Origin: UMGS1532 sp045542355
GTDB lineage: Bacteria; Bacillota; Clostridia; Oscillospirales; Acutalibacteraceae
Length of the DNA stretch: 64,000 bases
Assembly: GCA_045542355.1 (NCBI GenBank)
Contig: JAZQKX010000013.1
Location: 1-64,000, forward strand
Reading direction: 5' to 3'
Below, piece after piece: positions 1 to 7,876 of the stretch. The notes under the pieces were generated by a model. That model was not told where the DNA came from, did not search any database, and saw only the letters and a program-made list of their open reading frames with translations. The translations under genes and the position numbers were made by a program. Every line of letters starts with the position of its first letter. Within the stretch, counting starts at the first letter, position 1.

Positions 1-197
1 GGCATAAAAATAAACCCCTTGAGGGGTAGCCCGAAAAAGTAATGCAGTCGGCAAACCTTTCGGCGCCCCTTTAGGGGTTTCGTCTGTAAAATGCCCTTGA
101 AGGGCTATTCAAGCCTCCGGCTTAGCCGGAGGTCCTGACTATATGTTTTTACTAAACTTGTTTAAAGGTAGGGTGCTATTGCTTAGCAAATATTTAA
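1..197. repeat. cluster of short palindromes downstream of the PPTase gene
   Basis: No gene is visible here. Four small hairpins occur close together: ACCCC-TTGA-GGGGT at 14-27, CCCC-TTTA-GGGG at 66-77, GCCC-loop-GGGC at 93-105, and a strong 8-bp stem CCTCCGGC-TTA-GCCGGAGG at 114-132. None is followed by a clear T-run, so they are not typical intrinsic terminators. The last may still end the convergent minus-strand transcript or one entering from the left of the window. Confidence 0.5.
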
Positions 198-809
198 TTA
201 AAAACTAATTTGAGAAATTTCCATTTTCTCAGGCGATATAAATTTCACATCTTTGCAGTAAACCGATAACACGTAATCTTCGCCATAGGTAGTGTTTATA
301 TTGACTTCTTCTAGTGTATCAAAAGAGCTTAATACTGTGGCTATTCCGCAACCGATACTTTTAAAGTAAGCCTCTTTTTTAGTCCATATAGTAAGAAAAG
401 CTTTTGCTTTATCTACAGCATTTTGAATGTACTCCAGTTCGTTTTTTGTGCAAAATCTAATTGCGGATTTTAAATTAACATCCCTTAAAACCTCGATATC
501 AATTCCACACGGATTTGCATCAATACACCCTATGCAGTAAAAACCAGAGTGACTTATATTAAAGTTAGCGTCGCCTTTAGGCAGTACAGGTTTTCCGAGG
601 GACGTGTTAGCAAAGACTATTTCTGCAGGGCTGGTGTTAGTATAATCACTTACTAATTTTCTCGCCAACATATCCGAAGCAATTATCATTTCTCGTTTTC
701 CGTTTTTACAACTATCAACTCGGTTTTTCTTTGCGTTATCTAACATAGAATAACCTGTTTTTAGACTTTCGGCTGAGAGCCTTCTTGTATCCAAAAAATA
801 TATATTCAT
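198..809 (-). CDS. sfp: 4'-phosphopantetheinyl transferase (Sfp type)
   Basis: The predicted enzyme moves the phosphopantetheine arm of coenzyme A onto a serine of a carrier protein (fatty acid, polyketide or non-ribosomal peptide synthesis) in the cytoplasm. The 203-residue protein has the two hallmarks of the Sfp superfamily: a GIDIE motif near residue 102, carrying the Mg-binding acidic residues, and a WTKKEAYFK motif near residue 142, matching the W-x-x-K-E-A signature. An NISHSG motif near residue 83 is also typical. The length fits the shorter members of the family. The ATG start at 809 has a GAGG-type ribosome binding site. No carrier protein or biosynthetic cluster lies nearby, so its partner is unknown; it could serve the primary acyl carrier protein. 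Confidence 0.88.
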   Translation of the reverse strand: MNIYFLDTRRLSAESLKTGYSMLDNAKKNRVDSCKNGKREMIIASDMLARKLVSDYTNTSPAEIVFANTSLGKPVLPKGDANFNISHSGFYCIGCIDANPCGIDIEVLRDVNLKSAIRFCTKNELEYIQNAVDKAKAFLTIWTKKEAYFKSIGCGIATVLSSFDTLEEVNINTTYGEDYVLSVYCKDVKFISPEKMEISQISF

Positions 810-834
810 TATTACCTCGCAACTTTTTTAAATA

Positions 835-867
835 ATTATAGCATATCGATTGTACTTATGCTATAAT
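835..867. promoter_or_regulatory. divergent -10 elements between PPTase and the 893 gene
   Basis: A TATAAT hexamer lies on each strand: 862-867 reading right, 26 bases before the ATG at 893, and 835-840 reading left towards the PPTase gene. Neither has a convincing -35 hexamer at 16-18 bases, so the assignment rests on the -10 match and on the divergent arrangement. Confidence 0.4.
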
Positions 868-892
868 TATTTTGAATTGAGGTGAATTAACT

Positions 893-1375
893 ATGGAGAA
901 GTTAATAGAAACAGTCTTTTCAGTCCTTTTGGAAAACAAGGCGATTAAAAATGCAAATATGCGATATCTTATAAACGACAGAGGAATCGCAGATGAATAT
1001 TTCTGTCTTATCAAAAAGACTTTCAAACAGGCGGGCAAATCGAATGACCGCGAAAGCCTCTATGTTATGTTATATATGTGTTGGGGAGCAGGTGCATTTT
1101 TTGCTTCGTCTCAGTGGACCCTTGGTAAAACCTTAGATAAATTTACCAATACAGAGCTTGACTCAATGTTTAAAGCCTTATCCGAGGATGATGCAGTAGG
1201 TCTTGGTTATGACGCTTTGGGGATTCTAAGCGGCTCATATAACTATAATTTAATAACTAAGGGAATACAGGCGGCGTACCTTGCTACCGAGAACTTGAAT
1301 TCGCCCACAGAGGCCTTAATGCAGATTTTTTTCAACGCGGGTGTAACAATGGCTTATGAGCGTTTCGAGAGATAA
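893..1375 (+). CDS. hypothetical protein of unknown family
   Basis: I do not recognise this 160-residue protein. It looks soluble and largely helical, with no signal peptide, no clear membrane segment and no conserved enzyme motif. A central stretch, MLYMCWGAGAFFASSQW near residues 60-76, is hydrophobic and aromatic and could form the core of a helical bundle. The start at 893 follows a GAGGTG ribosome binding site at 879-884. Its 3' end overlaps the end of the convergent rubredoxin gene by 22 bases. Codon use resembles its neighbours, and the good ribosome binding site plus an upstream TATAAT argue for a real gene. Confidence 0.7.
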   Translation: MEKLIETVFSVLLENKAIKNANMRYLINDRGIADEYFCLIKKTFKQAGKSNDRESLYVMLYMCWGAGAFFASSQWTLGKTLDKFTNTELDSMFKALSEDDAVGLGYDALGILSGSYNYNLITKGIQAAYLATENLNSPTEALMQIFFNAGVTMAYERFER

Positions 1376-1533
1376 TCTGTCTCGCTTATAAAGGAAAACT
1401 TTGAATTATGGCAAAGTGGACATTCGTAGTCCTCTGGAGTGTCCTCTAATTTAGTATTTGGCGCGATATCGCAATCTGGTTCTCCCGTATTTTCATCGTA
1501 AACATAAAAACAATAATTGCAATGATATTTCAT
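1354..1533 (-). CDS. rubredoxin-like protein
   Basis: This is a small one-iron electron carrier. The 59-residue protein has the two CxxC knuckles of rubredoxin, CNYC near residue 5 and CPLC near residue 42, which would bind a single Fe in a Cys4 site. Between them is the familiar pattern of an aromatic-rich YVYDENTGEPD strand and an IAPNTKLEDTPEDYECP strand. The Trp usual before the second knuckle is Tyr here. The reading frame extends 33 codons further upstream, but the ATG at 1533 has a clear AAGGAGT site (1541-1547), so I use it. The gene is divergent from dut. In anaerobes rubredoxins usually serve peroxide or superoxide detoxification; no such partner is seen nearby. Confidence 0.85.
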   Translation of the reverse strand: MKYHCNYCFYVYDENTGEPDCDIAPNTKLEDTPEDYECPLCHNSKFSFISETDYLSKRS

Positions 1534-1597
1534 ATTTTTAACTCCTTCGTTGTAATTATTGGTAAAATATAAAACTTCATTCAAAGGATTGATACTT

Positions 1598-2038
1598 ATG
1601 CCAAAAGTAAATATCAAAAAATTAAATAACAATGCTGTAATTCCTACATACGGCTCTGAATTTTCTGCAGGTGCGGATTTATACGCCTGTATCGACGATG
1701 CGATTGTTATAAAACCTCAGGAAACAAAGCTTATTAACACAGGACTTTCCTTAGAAATTCCCGAGGGCTACGCGGGGCTTATATATGCCAGAAGCGGACT
1801 TGCCTCTAAGAAAGGCTTAGCCCCTGCAAACAAGGTTGGAGTAGTCGACGCAGATTACAGGGGAGAGGTGCTGGTTGCACTTCATAATCATTCTCAGATT
1901 GATGCAGTTGTTGAGCCTAAGGAACGCATTGCGCAGTTGGTAATTGCTCCGTTTTTAAAAGCGGATTTCAATGAGATTGACGAGTTGACCGATACAATTC
2001 GCGGAAGCGGCGGTTTTGGCTCTACAGGAAACAAATAA
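1598..2038 (+). CDS. dut: deoxyuridine 5'-triphosphate nucleotidohydrolase (dUTPase)
   Basis: The enzyme hydrolyses dUTP to dUMP and pyrophosphate, keeping uracil out of DNA and supplying dUMP for thymidylate. The 146-residue protein has all five motifs of trimeric dUTPases in order: SAGADLYA, ARSGLASKKGL, GVVDADYRGEV (catalytic Asp), ERIAQLVI, and the Gly-rich RGSGGFGSTG at the C-terminus that closes over the active site. The frame is open to 1559, but the ATG at 1598 follows an AAAGGA site (1583-1588) and gives the usual N-terminus, so that start is used. It seems to be a single-gene unit between the rubredoxin gene and the purine operon. Confidence 0.95.
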   Translation: MPKVNIKKLNNNAVIPTYGSEFSAGADLYACIDDAIVIKPQETKLINTGLSLEIPEGYAGLIYARSGLASKKGLAPANKVGVVDADYRGEVLVALHNHSQIDAVVEPKERIAQLVIAPFLKADFNEIDELTDTIRGSGGFGSTGNK

Positions 2039-2177
2039 TTTAGGTACGCTTGACTATGTTGACAAAAATGGTGACATAGCTAAAAAACAGGTATAGTTTC
2101 AATATGCCCTAAAAGTACATCAACCACAATACATAGTATAATTTTTAAATAATTGTCAAATTTTATGCACTATATAG

Positions 2178-2206
2178 TTGACATATTATGACATTAGTGA
2201 TAGAAT
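2178..2206 (+). promoter_or_regulatory. sigma-A promoter of the xpt-nup operon
   Basis: TTGACA at 2178-2183 and TAGAAT at 2201-2206 are separated by exactly 17 bases. Transcription should begin near 2213, leaving only about 22 bases before the TTG start at 2235. That is too short for a purine riboswitch, which often precedes xpt in Firmicutes. A TGTCAA half-site at 2154-2159 mirrors the TTGACA and could be part of an operator. Confidence 0.75.
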
Positions 2207-2234
2207 TAATTTGTATTTTAGGGAGTGAAGGATT

Positions 2235-2810
2235 TTGAAATCACTTGAAGAAAAAATCTTGAAAGAGGGCAAGGTTTTGCCTGGACATATTTTAAAGGTT
2301 GGCGGATTTTTGAATCATCAGATTGACGTGCAATTTCTCATGGAAATGGGTAAGGAGATTGCAAGGCTGTTTTCTGATTCGGGGGTCAATAAAATCCTCA
2401 CTATCGAAACCTCGGGCATTCCTATTGCATTTGCTGCAGCTTCGGTTATGGATGTTCCCATGGTCTTCGCCAAAAAGAATAAATCCGGCAATGTCTCTGG
2501 CGGTGTTTATTCTACTATTGTCCACTCCTATACCCACGGCACGGATTACACCGTTATCGTTAGCGATGAATATCTAAATTCAGGCGATAGAGTTCTTATT
2601 ATTGACGACTTTCTCGCCAATGGTAAAGCTCTTATTGGACTTATGGATATTGTTTCCCAGGCTGGTGCCGAGACTGTTGGTGCTGCCGTAGCAATCGAAA
2701 AAGGTTTTCAAAGCGGCGGTGATGCTCTCCGTCAAGAGGGCGTACGAGTTGAATCCCTTGCCATCATCGAATCAATGACCGATGAAGAGGTTGTATTCAG
2801 AAAACAATAG
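2235..2810 (+). CDS. xpt: xanthine phosphoribosyltransferase
   Basis: The enzyme joins xanthine (and probably guanine) to PRPP to make the nucleotide, a purine salvage step in the cytoplasm. The 191-residue length fits Xpt of the Bacillus type. The PRPP-binding loop is VLIIDDFLANGKAL near residue 119, characteristic of Xpt/PurR-like phosphoribosyltransferases, and the N-terminal MKSLEEKILKEGKVLPGHILKV is typical. The start is TTG at 2235 behind a GGGAGTGAAGG ribosome binding site; no ATG is suitably placed. It heads an operon with a BMP-family nucleoside ABC transporter, so imported nucleosides or bases can be salvaged directly. Confidence 0.92.
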   Translation: MKSLEEKILKEGKVLPGHILKVGGFLNHQIDVQFLMEMGKEIARLFSDSGVNKILTIETSGIPIAFAAASVMDVPMVFAKKNKSGNVSGGVYSTIVHSYTHGTDYTVIVSDEYLNSGDRVLIIDDFLANGKALIGLMDIVSQAGAETVGAAVAIEKGFQSGGDALRQEGVRVESLAIIESMTDEEVVFRKQ

Positions 2811-2872
2811 GTTTTCGCTTAATTGCTGTATGTAATTCACTTTACATAATATAAAAAACGGAGGAAATCAAA

Positions 2873-4096
2873 ATGAAAAAACTCATCTCTGCAATCCTTG
2901 CCGTAGTTATGCTGCTGGCAATGGCTGCATGCGGCACTGCTAACACTGGTTCCGATGCCTCTAACCCTGCCGATACAGCCAAAACTGACATCAAGGTAGG
3001 CTTCATCTTCTTACATGACGAACAGTCCACCTACGACAAAAACTTTATGGACGCTGCTAAGGCTGCTTGTCAGCAGATGGGCGTTGAGTACGCTCAGAAG
3101 ACCCAGATTCCTGAGTCTAAGGAATGCTATGATGCCGCTGTTGAACTTATCGAGGTTGACGGCTGTGACATCATCTTTGCCGATAGCTTTGGTCATGAAT
3201 CATTCCTCATCGATGCTGCTAAAAAGTATCCCGATGTACAGTTCTGCCATGCAACCGGTACACAGGCTCACACCGCTAATGTTGCTAACTTCCACAATGC
3301 TTTTGCCTCTATCTATCAGGGTCGCTACCTTGCTGGTGTTGCCGCAGGTCTCAAACTCAACGAAATGATTGACAATGGCAAAATTACTGCTGACAAGGCT
3401 AAAATGGGTTACGTTGGCGCCTTTACATTTGCTGAAGTTATGTCTGGTTATACCTCTTTCTACCTCGGCGCAAAGTCTGTTTGCCCCACTGTAACCATGG
3501 ATGTTAAGTTCACTGGCTCTTGGTACGACGAGCAGAAAGAAAAGGAAGCAGCTCAGGCTCTTATCAACGGCGGTTGTGTTCTTATCAGTCAGCACGCTGA
3601 CTCTATGGGTGCTCCCACAGCTTGTGAAACTGCAGGCGTTCCCAATGTTTCTTACAACGGTTCTACAGTTGCCGCTTGTCCCAACACCTTCATCGTTTCT
3701 TCAAGAATCGACTGGACTCCTTACTTCAAGTATATGATTCAGTGTGTTGTTGATGGCAAAGCTATCGATACCGACTGGACTGGTACTATCGAAACTGGCT
3801 CTGTTGTTCTTACAGATATCAACGAAAAGGCTGCTGCTGAAGGCACTGCTAAGAAGATTGAAGAAGTTAAAGCAAAGCTTCTCGACGGTTCTATCAATGT
3901 ATTTGATACCGCTAACTGGACTAAGGAAGGCAAGAAACTTGATTCTTATCTTGCAGACGTTGATACCGACGCTAAATTCGAAAAAGATACAGAAGCTATT
4001 GAAGATGGTGTATTCTATGAATCCAAGCATCGTTCTGCTCCTTACTTCGATGTTGAAATCGATGGCATCACTCTTCTTGACAGAAATTACGGCTAA
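2873..4096 (+). CDS. nupN: BMP-family nucleoside-binding lipoprotein
   Basis: This is the substrate-binding subunit of an ABC importer, anchored outside the membrane by a lipid. The 407-residue protein starts with a lipoprotein signal peptide (MKK, hydrophobic core, lipobox ending MAAC) with the modified cysteine near residue 20. The mature part has the BMP/Med/PnrA type periplasmic-binding fold: KVGFIFLHDEQSTYDKNF at the start, repeated beta-alpha units, and YQGRYLAGVAAGL near residue 144. Relatives bind purine nucleosides (PnrA, NupN). The neighbouring xpt supports a purine ligand. A hairpin directly downstream (4111-4140) probably gives this gene more transcript than the ATPase and permease genes. 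The ligand is inferred. Confidence 0.9.
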   Translation: MKKLISAILAVVMLLAMAACGTANTGSDASNPADTAKTDIKVGFIFLHDEQSTYDKNFMDAAKAACQQMGVEYAQKTQIPESKECYDAAVELIEVDGCDIIFADSFGHESFLIDAAKKYPDVQFCHATGTQAHTANVANFHNAFASIYQGRYLAGVAAGLKLNEMIDNGKITADKAKMGYVGAFTFAEVMSGYTSFYLGAKSVCPTVTMDVKFTGSWYDEQKEKEAAQALINGGCVLISQHADSMGAPTACETAGVPNVSYNGSTVAACPNTFIVSSRIDWTPYFKYMIQCVVDGKAIDTDWTGTIETGSVVLTDINEKAAAEGTAKKIEEVKAKLLDGSINVFDTANWTKEGKKLDSYLADVDTDAKFEKDTEAIEDGVFYESKHRSAPYFDVEIDGITLLDRNYG

Positions 4097-4110
4097 TATT
4101 TAGTTTTAAG

Positions 4111-4148
4111 TCTGAGGCGAGGGAACTCCCTCGTCTCAGATTAATTTT
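4111..4148 (+). terminator. attenuating hairpin between lipoprotein and ATPase genes
   Basis: A near-perfect 14-base inverted repeat (TCTGAGGCGAGGGA at 4111-4124 and its complement with one G-T pair at 4127-4140) is followed by TTAATTTT. It lies between the binding-protein gene and the rest of the transporter operon, where a partial terminator or mRNA-stabilising stem commonly lets the binding protein be made in excess. Confidence 0.7.
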
Positions 4149-4215
4149 GAAGAAATTGCTATGCTTTATTCTAAGTTTAACAATTTCTTGAAAATTAAAT
4201 GAACGGAGGTTTATT

Positions 4216-5757
4216 GTGGCTAAAGAAATCGCTATAGAGCTTAAAAATATTACTAAAAGATTCGGCAAAGTTGTTGCCAATAAAAATGTTAATCTTACTG
4301 CATATCGTGGTGAGATTTTATCTATTTTAGGTGAAAACGGAAGCGGAAAGACCACCCTTATGAACATGATATCGGGAATCTATTTCCCCGATGAGGGTCA
4401 AATTTTTATAGATGGTAAAGAGGCTATGATATCTTCACCCAAGGATGCTTTCGATTATAAGATAGGTATGATCCATCAGCATTTCAAATTGGTTGATGTT
4501 TTCAGCGCTACAGAAAACATAGTGCTTGGCATATCAGACGGCAAATATAATCTTAAAAAATCCAATGAGGAAATTAAAAAGATTAGCGAACAATATGGCT
4601 TTGAACTTGATCTTGATAAAAAGATATACACAATGGCTGTATCTGAAAAGCAAACCGTTGAAATTATAAAGGTCCTGTATCGCGGTGCTGATATTTTAAT
4701 TCTTGATGAGCCTACTGCCGTATTAACCCCGCAAGAAACAGAAAAGCTGTTTAACATTCTTCGCCGTATGCGTGATGATGGTAAAGCCATTATAATCATC
4801 ACCCACAAATTGCATGAGGTGCTTTCACTTTCTGATAAAGTTGCAGTCCTTCGCAAAGGCGAATATGTGGGTACTGTTGAAACCGCTAAGACCAACGAAT
4901 CCGAGCTCACTGAAATGATGGTTGGCAAAAAGGTTGACCTTAACATCAGAAGAGATGAGCCTAAAGACGTTAAAGACAGACTTACTGTTAATAACGTTAC
5001 ATGTTTTGACAGATTGGGAGCCACTGTGCTTGACGATGTTTCTTTCGTAGCCAGAAGCGGTGAGATTTTGGGAATTGCAGGTATTGCGGGTTCAGGTCAG
5101 CGCGAACTTCTGGAATCCATTGCCGGTCTCCAAAATTTGAACGAGGGCGAAATTTACTATTTTGACCCCAAAACAGGTAAAAAGGAAAATCTGCGCGACA
5201 AAACACCTATGCAGATAAGAAACATGGGTGTAAGGCTATCCTTCGTACCTGAAGACAGATTGGGTATGGGTCTTGTCGGTAACATGGATATTGTTGACAA
5301 TATGATGCTTCGTAGCTATACAAAAGGTCATTCTTTATTCCTTAAGCGTAAAAAGCCCAAGGATTTAGCTATGAAGATTATTAAAGACCTTGAGGTTGTA
5401 ACTCCCAGTGCTGCCACACCCGTAAGACGTCTTTCGGGAGGTAACGTTCAAAAAGTTCTCGTAGGACGTGAAATTTCTGCGTCACCAACTGTTTTAATGG
5501 TGGCTTACCCTGTCAGAGGTCTCGATATTAACTCATCATATATGATATATAATCTTCTTAACGAGCAGAAAGAAAAGGGCGTAGCAGTTATCTTTGTTGG
5601 CGAAGATTTGGATGTTTTGATTGAACTTTGCGATAGAATCATGGTAATTGGCTCGGGAAGAGTAACAGGAATTGTTGATGGCAGAACAACAACTAAAGAA
5701 GAAATTGGTCTTCTTATGACAAAATCAAAGCAGGAAGGAGAGAGTGTTGATGACTAA
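4216..5757 (+). CDS. nupO: nucleoside ABC transporter, double ATPase subunit
   Basis: This cytoplasmic motor subunit has two ABC domains in one 513-residue chain, as in NupO, YufO and sugar ATPases of the RbsA/MglA type. The first half has Walker A GENGSGKTT near residue 40, a degenerate signature (AVSEKQTVEI) and Walker B ILILDEPTAVLTP. The second half has a weak Walker A (GIAGSGQRE), a good signature LSGGNVQK, and a Walker B in which the usual DEPTRGLD reads AYPVRGLD, lacking the catalytic acidic residues. The first site is therefore probably the hydrolytic one. The start is GTG at 4216 with GGAGGT at 4205-4210. It overlaps nupP by 8 bases. Confidence 0.92.
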   Translation: MAKEIAIELKNITKRFGKVVANKNVNLTAYRGEILSILGENGSGKTTLMNMISGIYFPDEGQIFIDGKEAMISSPKDAFDYKIGMIHQHFKLVDVFSATENIVLGISDGKYNLKKSNEEIKKISEQYGFELDLDKKIYTMAVSEKQTVEIIKVLYRGADILILDEPTAVLTPQETEKLFNILRRMRDDGKAIIIITHKLHEVLSLSDKVAVLRKGEYVGTVETAKTNESELTEMMVGKKVDLNIRRDEPKDVKDRLTVNNVTCFDRLGATVLDDVSFVARSGEILGIAGIAGSGQRELLESIAGLQNLNEGEIYYFDPKTGKKENLRDKTPMQIRNMGVRLSFVPEDRLGMGLVGNMDIVDNMMLRSYTKGHSLFLKRKKPKDLAMKIIKDLEVVTPSAATPVRRLSGGNVQKVLVGREISASPTVLMVAYPVRGLDINSSYMIYNLLNEQKEKGVAVIFVGEDLDVLIELCDRIMVIGSGRVTGIVDGRTTTKEEIGLLMTKSKQEGESVDD

Positions 5758-6865
5758 AGTAACGTCGGCAAAAGCGCATCGTGAACCGTTTTTCCACGTT
5801 GTTAAGCGTGACGATTTGCCTAATTGGAAAGCTTGGCTTATTCGCATCGCAACTATAATCGTAGCTTTTTTTGTAGTTGGTTTATTTTCAATGCTCGTAA
5901 CCTCTAAATCCTTCGGAGAAACATACCGCATTATGTTTGTGGGTGTGTTCGGCAGACTCTTCGAGGGTAACACCACTATGCTTTGGAAATATCTTCAGGA
6001 AATTGCGATTCTTCTTGCATTGGCATTGGCACTTACCCCTGCATTTAAAATGAAATTCTGGAACTGCGGTGCAGAGGGACAGGCGCTTATTGGTGGCCTT
6101 GCTTCAATTTTTTGTATGATTAATTTTGGCGAGAAGCTTCCATATCCTGTGCTTATTTTAGTAATTGCTGTCTCCAGCATTGTAGCGGGTGCCATTTGGG
6201 GTGTGATTCCAGCTATATTCAAAGCGTTATTTAACACTAATGAAACCTTGTTCACGCTTATGATGAATTACATCGCCACCCAAATTATTGCATATTATGT
6301 TTATATAGTAGGCGGCGGCTCAAACGTTATCAATCCTGTGTCTGCAGGTAATTTTCCCTCGGTTGGTAATAATGATTACTTCATTAACATTATGATTGTA
6401 ACTGTTATCACAATAGTGATGTATATCTACCTTAAATACAGTAAGCAAGGTTACGAAATTTCGGTTGTTGGTGAAAGCCAGAATACCGCGAGATACATTG
6501 GCATAAATGTTAAAAAGGTAATTATTCGCACTATGGTTATCTCTGGCGCTTTGTGCGGTGTTACAGGTATGTTGCTCGTTGCAGGTAAAGACCATAGCAT
6601 CAACATCAACAGTGTTGGCGGACAAGGCTTTACAGCAATACTTATGTCTTGGTTAGGTCAATTCAATCCTTTCATCATGGTTGTTATGACAGGCATCGTA
6701 ATTTTCCTGCGTTTAGGTGTTGCTAAGGTTGCTGATACAGCACTTCTTAATTCATCATTCTCAGAAATTATGGTTGGAATAGTTATTCTTATGTTGGTTA
6801 GTTGCGAATTTTTCGTTAACTATTCAATCAAATTCCGTCACAGTAAGAAGGAGGTAAAAGCATGA
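5750..6865 (+). CDS. nupP: nucleoside ABC transporter permease 1
   Basis: This is one of the two membrane subunits of the BMP-type nucleoside importer (BPD_transp_2 family, as in NupP and RbsC). The 371-residue protein has a basic cytoplasmic N-terminus, then about eight to ten hydrophobic segments, with the family pattern KMKFWNCGAEGQALIGGLAS near residue 100 and FNTNETLFTLMMNYIA near residue 164. The frame is open from GTG 5744, but the AGGAAGGAG site at 5732-5740 fits the ATG at 5750, which overlaps the nupO stop (ATGACTAA). It overlaps nupQ by an ATGA. Confidence 0.92.
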   Translation: MTKVTSAKAHREPFFHVVKRDDLPNWKAWLIRIATIIVAFFVVGLFSMLVTSKSFGETYRIMFVGVFGRLFEGNTTMLWKYLQEIAILLALALALTPAFKMKFWNCGAEGQALIGGLASIFCMINFGEKLPYPVLILVIAVSSIVAGAIWGVIPAIFKALFNTNETLFTLMMNYIATQIIAYYVYIVGGGSNVINPVSAGNFPSVGNNDYFINIMIVTVITIVMYIYLKYSKQGYEISVVGESQNTARYIGINVKKVIIRTMVISGALCGVTGMLLVAGKDHSININSVGGQGFTAILMSWLGQFNPFIMVVMTGIVIFLRLGVAKVADTALLNSSFSEIMVGIVILMLVSCEFFVNYSIKFRHSKKEVKA

Positions 6866-7851
6866 TAATTCAGTTTATTTGCCGTGCAATTCTTCTTGGT
6901 GTTCCGTTGCTATACGGCTCTGTGGGTGAGATTATTACAGAAAAATCAGGACATCTTAATCTCGGTATTCCTGGTATTATGTATGTTGGTGCAATAAGCG
7001 GTGTTGTAGGCTCTTTTCTTTATGAGAACTCCTGCGGTAACGATATTGCAAATATGGTTCCATTCCTTGCAATTCTGATTCCTTTGCTCTGTGCCATTGC
7101 AGGAGCCACAATTATGGGCTTGATTTATAGCTTCCTTGCAGTTACACTCCATGCTAACCAGAATGTAACAGGCCTCGCGCTTACAACATTGGGCATCGGC
7201 TTAGGTAACTTCCTTGGAGCTTCATTAATCAATATTACAGGCAGTGAATTGCCCTCTATTGCTCTTACCAAAACAAGCTCTTTCTTCTCTGCAAAACTAC
7301 CTTTTGCTGATGATTTAGGCTGGTTTGGTCAACTTATGTTCTCCCACGATTTTCTAACATATATTGCAATTATTATTGCTTTGATAACCTCATATGTTTT
7401 AAATCGTACCTGCGTAGGTCTTAATCTTCGCTCTGTTGGTGAAAATCCTGCAACCGCGGATGCAGCAGGTATAAATGTAACAAAATATAAATATATTGCA
7501 ACCTGTGTAGGTAGCGCTATTGCAGGACTTGGAGGACTCCAGTATGTTATGGCTTATGCTAGTGGTGTTTGGTCTAATAATGCTTTCGGCGACCGTGGTT
7601 GGATGGCTATTGCGTTGGTTATTTTCGCACTATGGAAGCCATCAATGGCAATCGTTGGTTCCTTCCTATTTGGCGCACTTTGTAATGCTAATAACTATAT
7701 CCAAGGTCTTGGCACAGAAACGCAGGAGCTTTTTAAAATGCTACCTTATGTTGTAACCATTATCGTACTTATCATTACAAGTATGCGTAAAAAGCGTGAG
7801 CATCAACCACCTCAGCATTTAGGCTTACCTTATTTCCGTGAGGAACGATAA
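6862..7851 (+). CDS. nupQ: nucleoside ABC transporter permease 2
   Basis: This is the second membrane subunit, pairing with the 5750 gene to form the translocation path. The 329-residue protein is mostly hydrophobic, with the family motif GEIITEKSGHLNLGIPGIMY near residue 22 and GLNLRSVGENPATADAAGI near residue 191, both characteristic of the BMP-type permease. It begins at an ATGA overlap with the first permease, implying translational coupling. The C-terminal KKREHQPPQHLG tail is cytoplasmic. The operon order binding protein, ATPase, permease, permease is complete. Confidence 0.92.
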   Translation: MIIQFICRAILLGVPLLYGSVGEIITEKSGHLNLGIPGIMYVGAISGVVGSFLYENSCGNDIANMVPFLAILIPLLCAIAGATIMGLIYSFLAVTLHANQNVTGLALTTLGIGLGNFLGASLINITGSELPSIALTKTSSFFSAKLPFADDLGWFGQLMFSHDFLTYIAIIIALITSYVLNRTCVGLNLRSVGENPATADAAGINVTKYKYIATCVGSAIAGLGGLQYVMAYASGVWSNNAFGDRGWMAIALVIFALWKPSMAIVGSFLFGALCNANNYIQGLGTETQELFKMLPYVVTIIVLIITSMRKKREHQPPQHLGLPYFREER

Positions 7852-7876
7852 TAAAATTTTAAAAGGATGACCTTTA

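Noticed and set aside
2039..2234. Possible purine riboswitch before xpt
   Set aside because: The core conserved elements are not visible, and the consensus promoter lies downstream of most of the region, leaving too short a leader.
5744..5749. GTG at 5744 as the start of the first nucleoside permease
   Set aside because: It lies only three bases from the AGGAAGGAG site, whereas ATG 5750 is at normal spacing.
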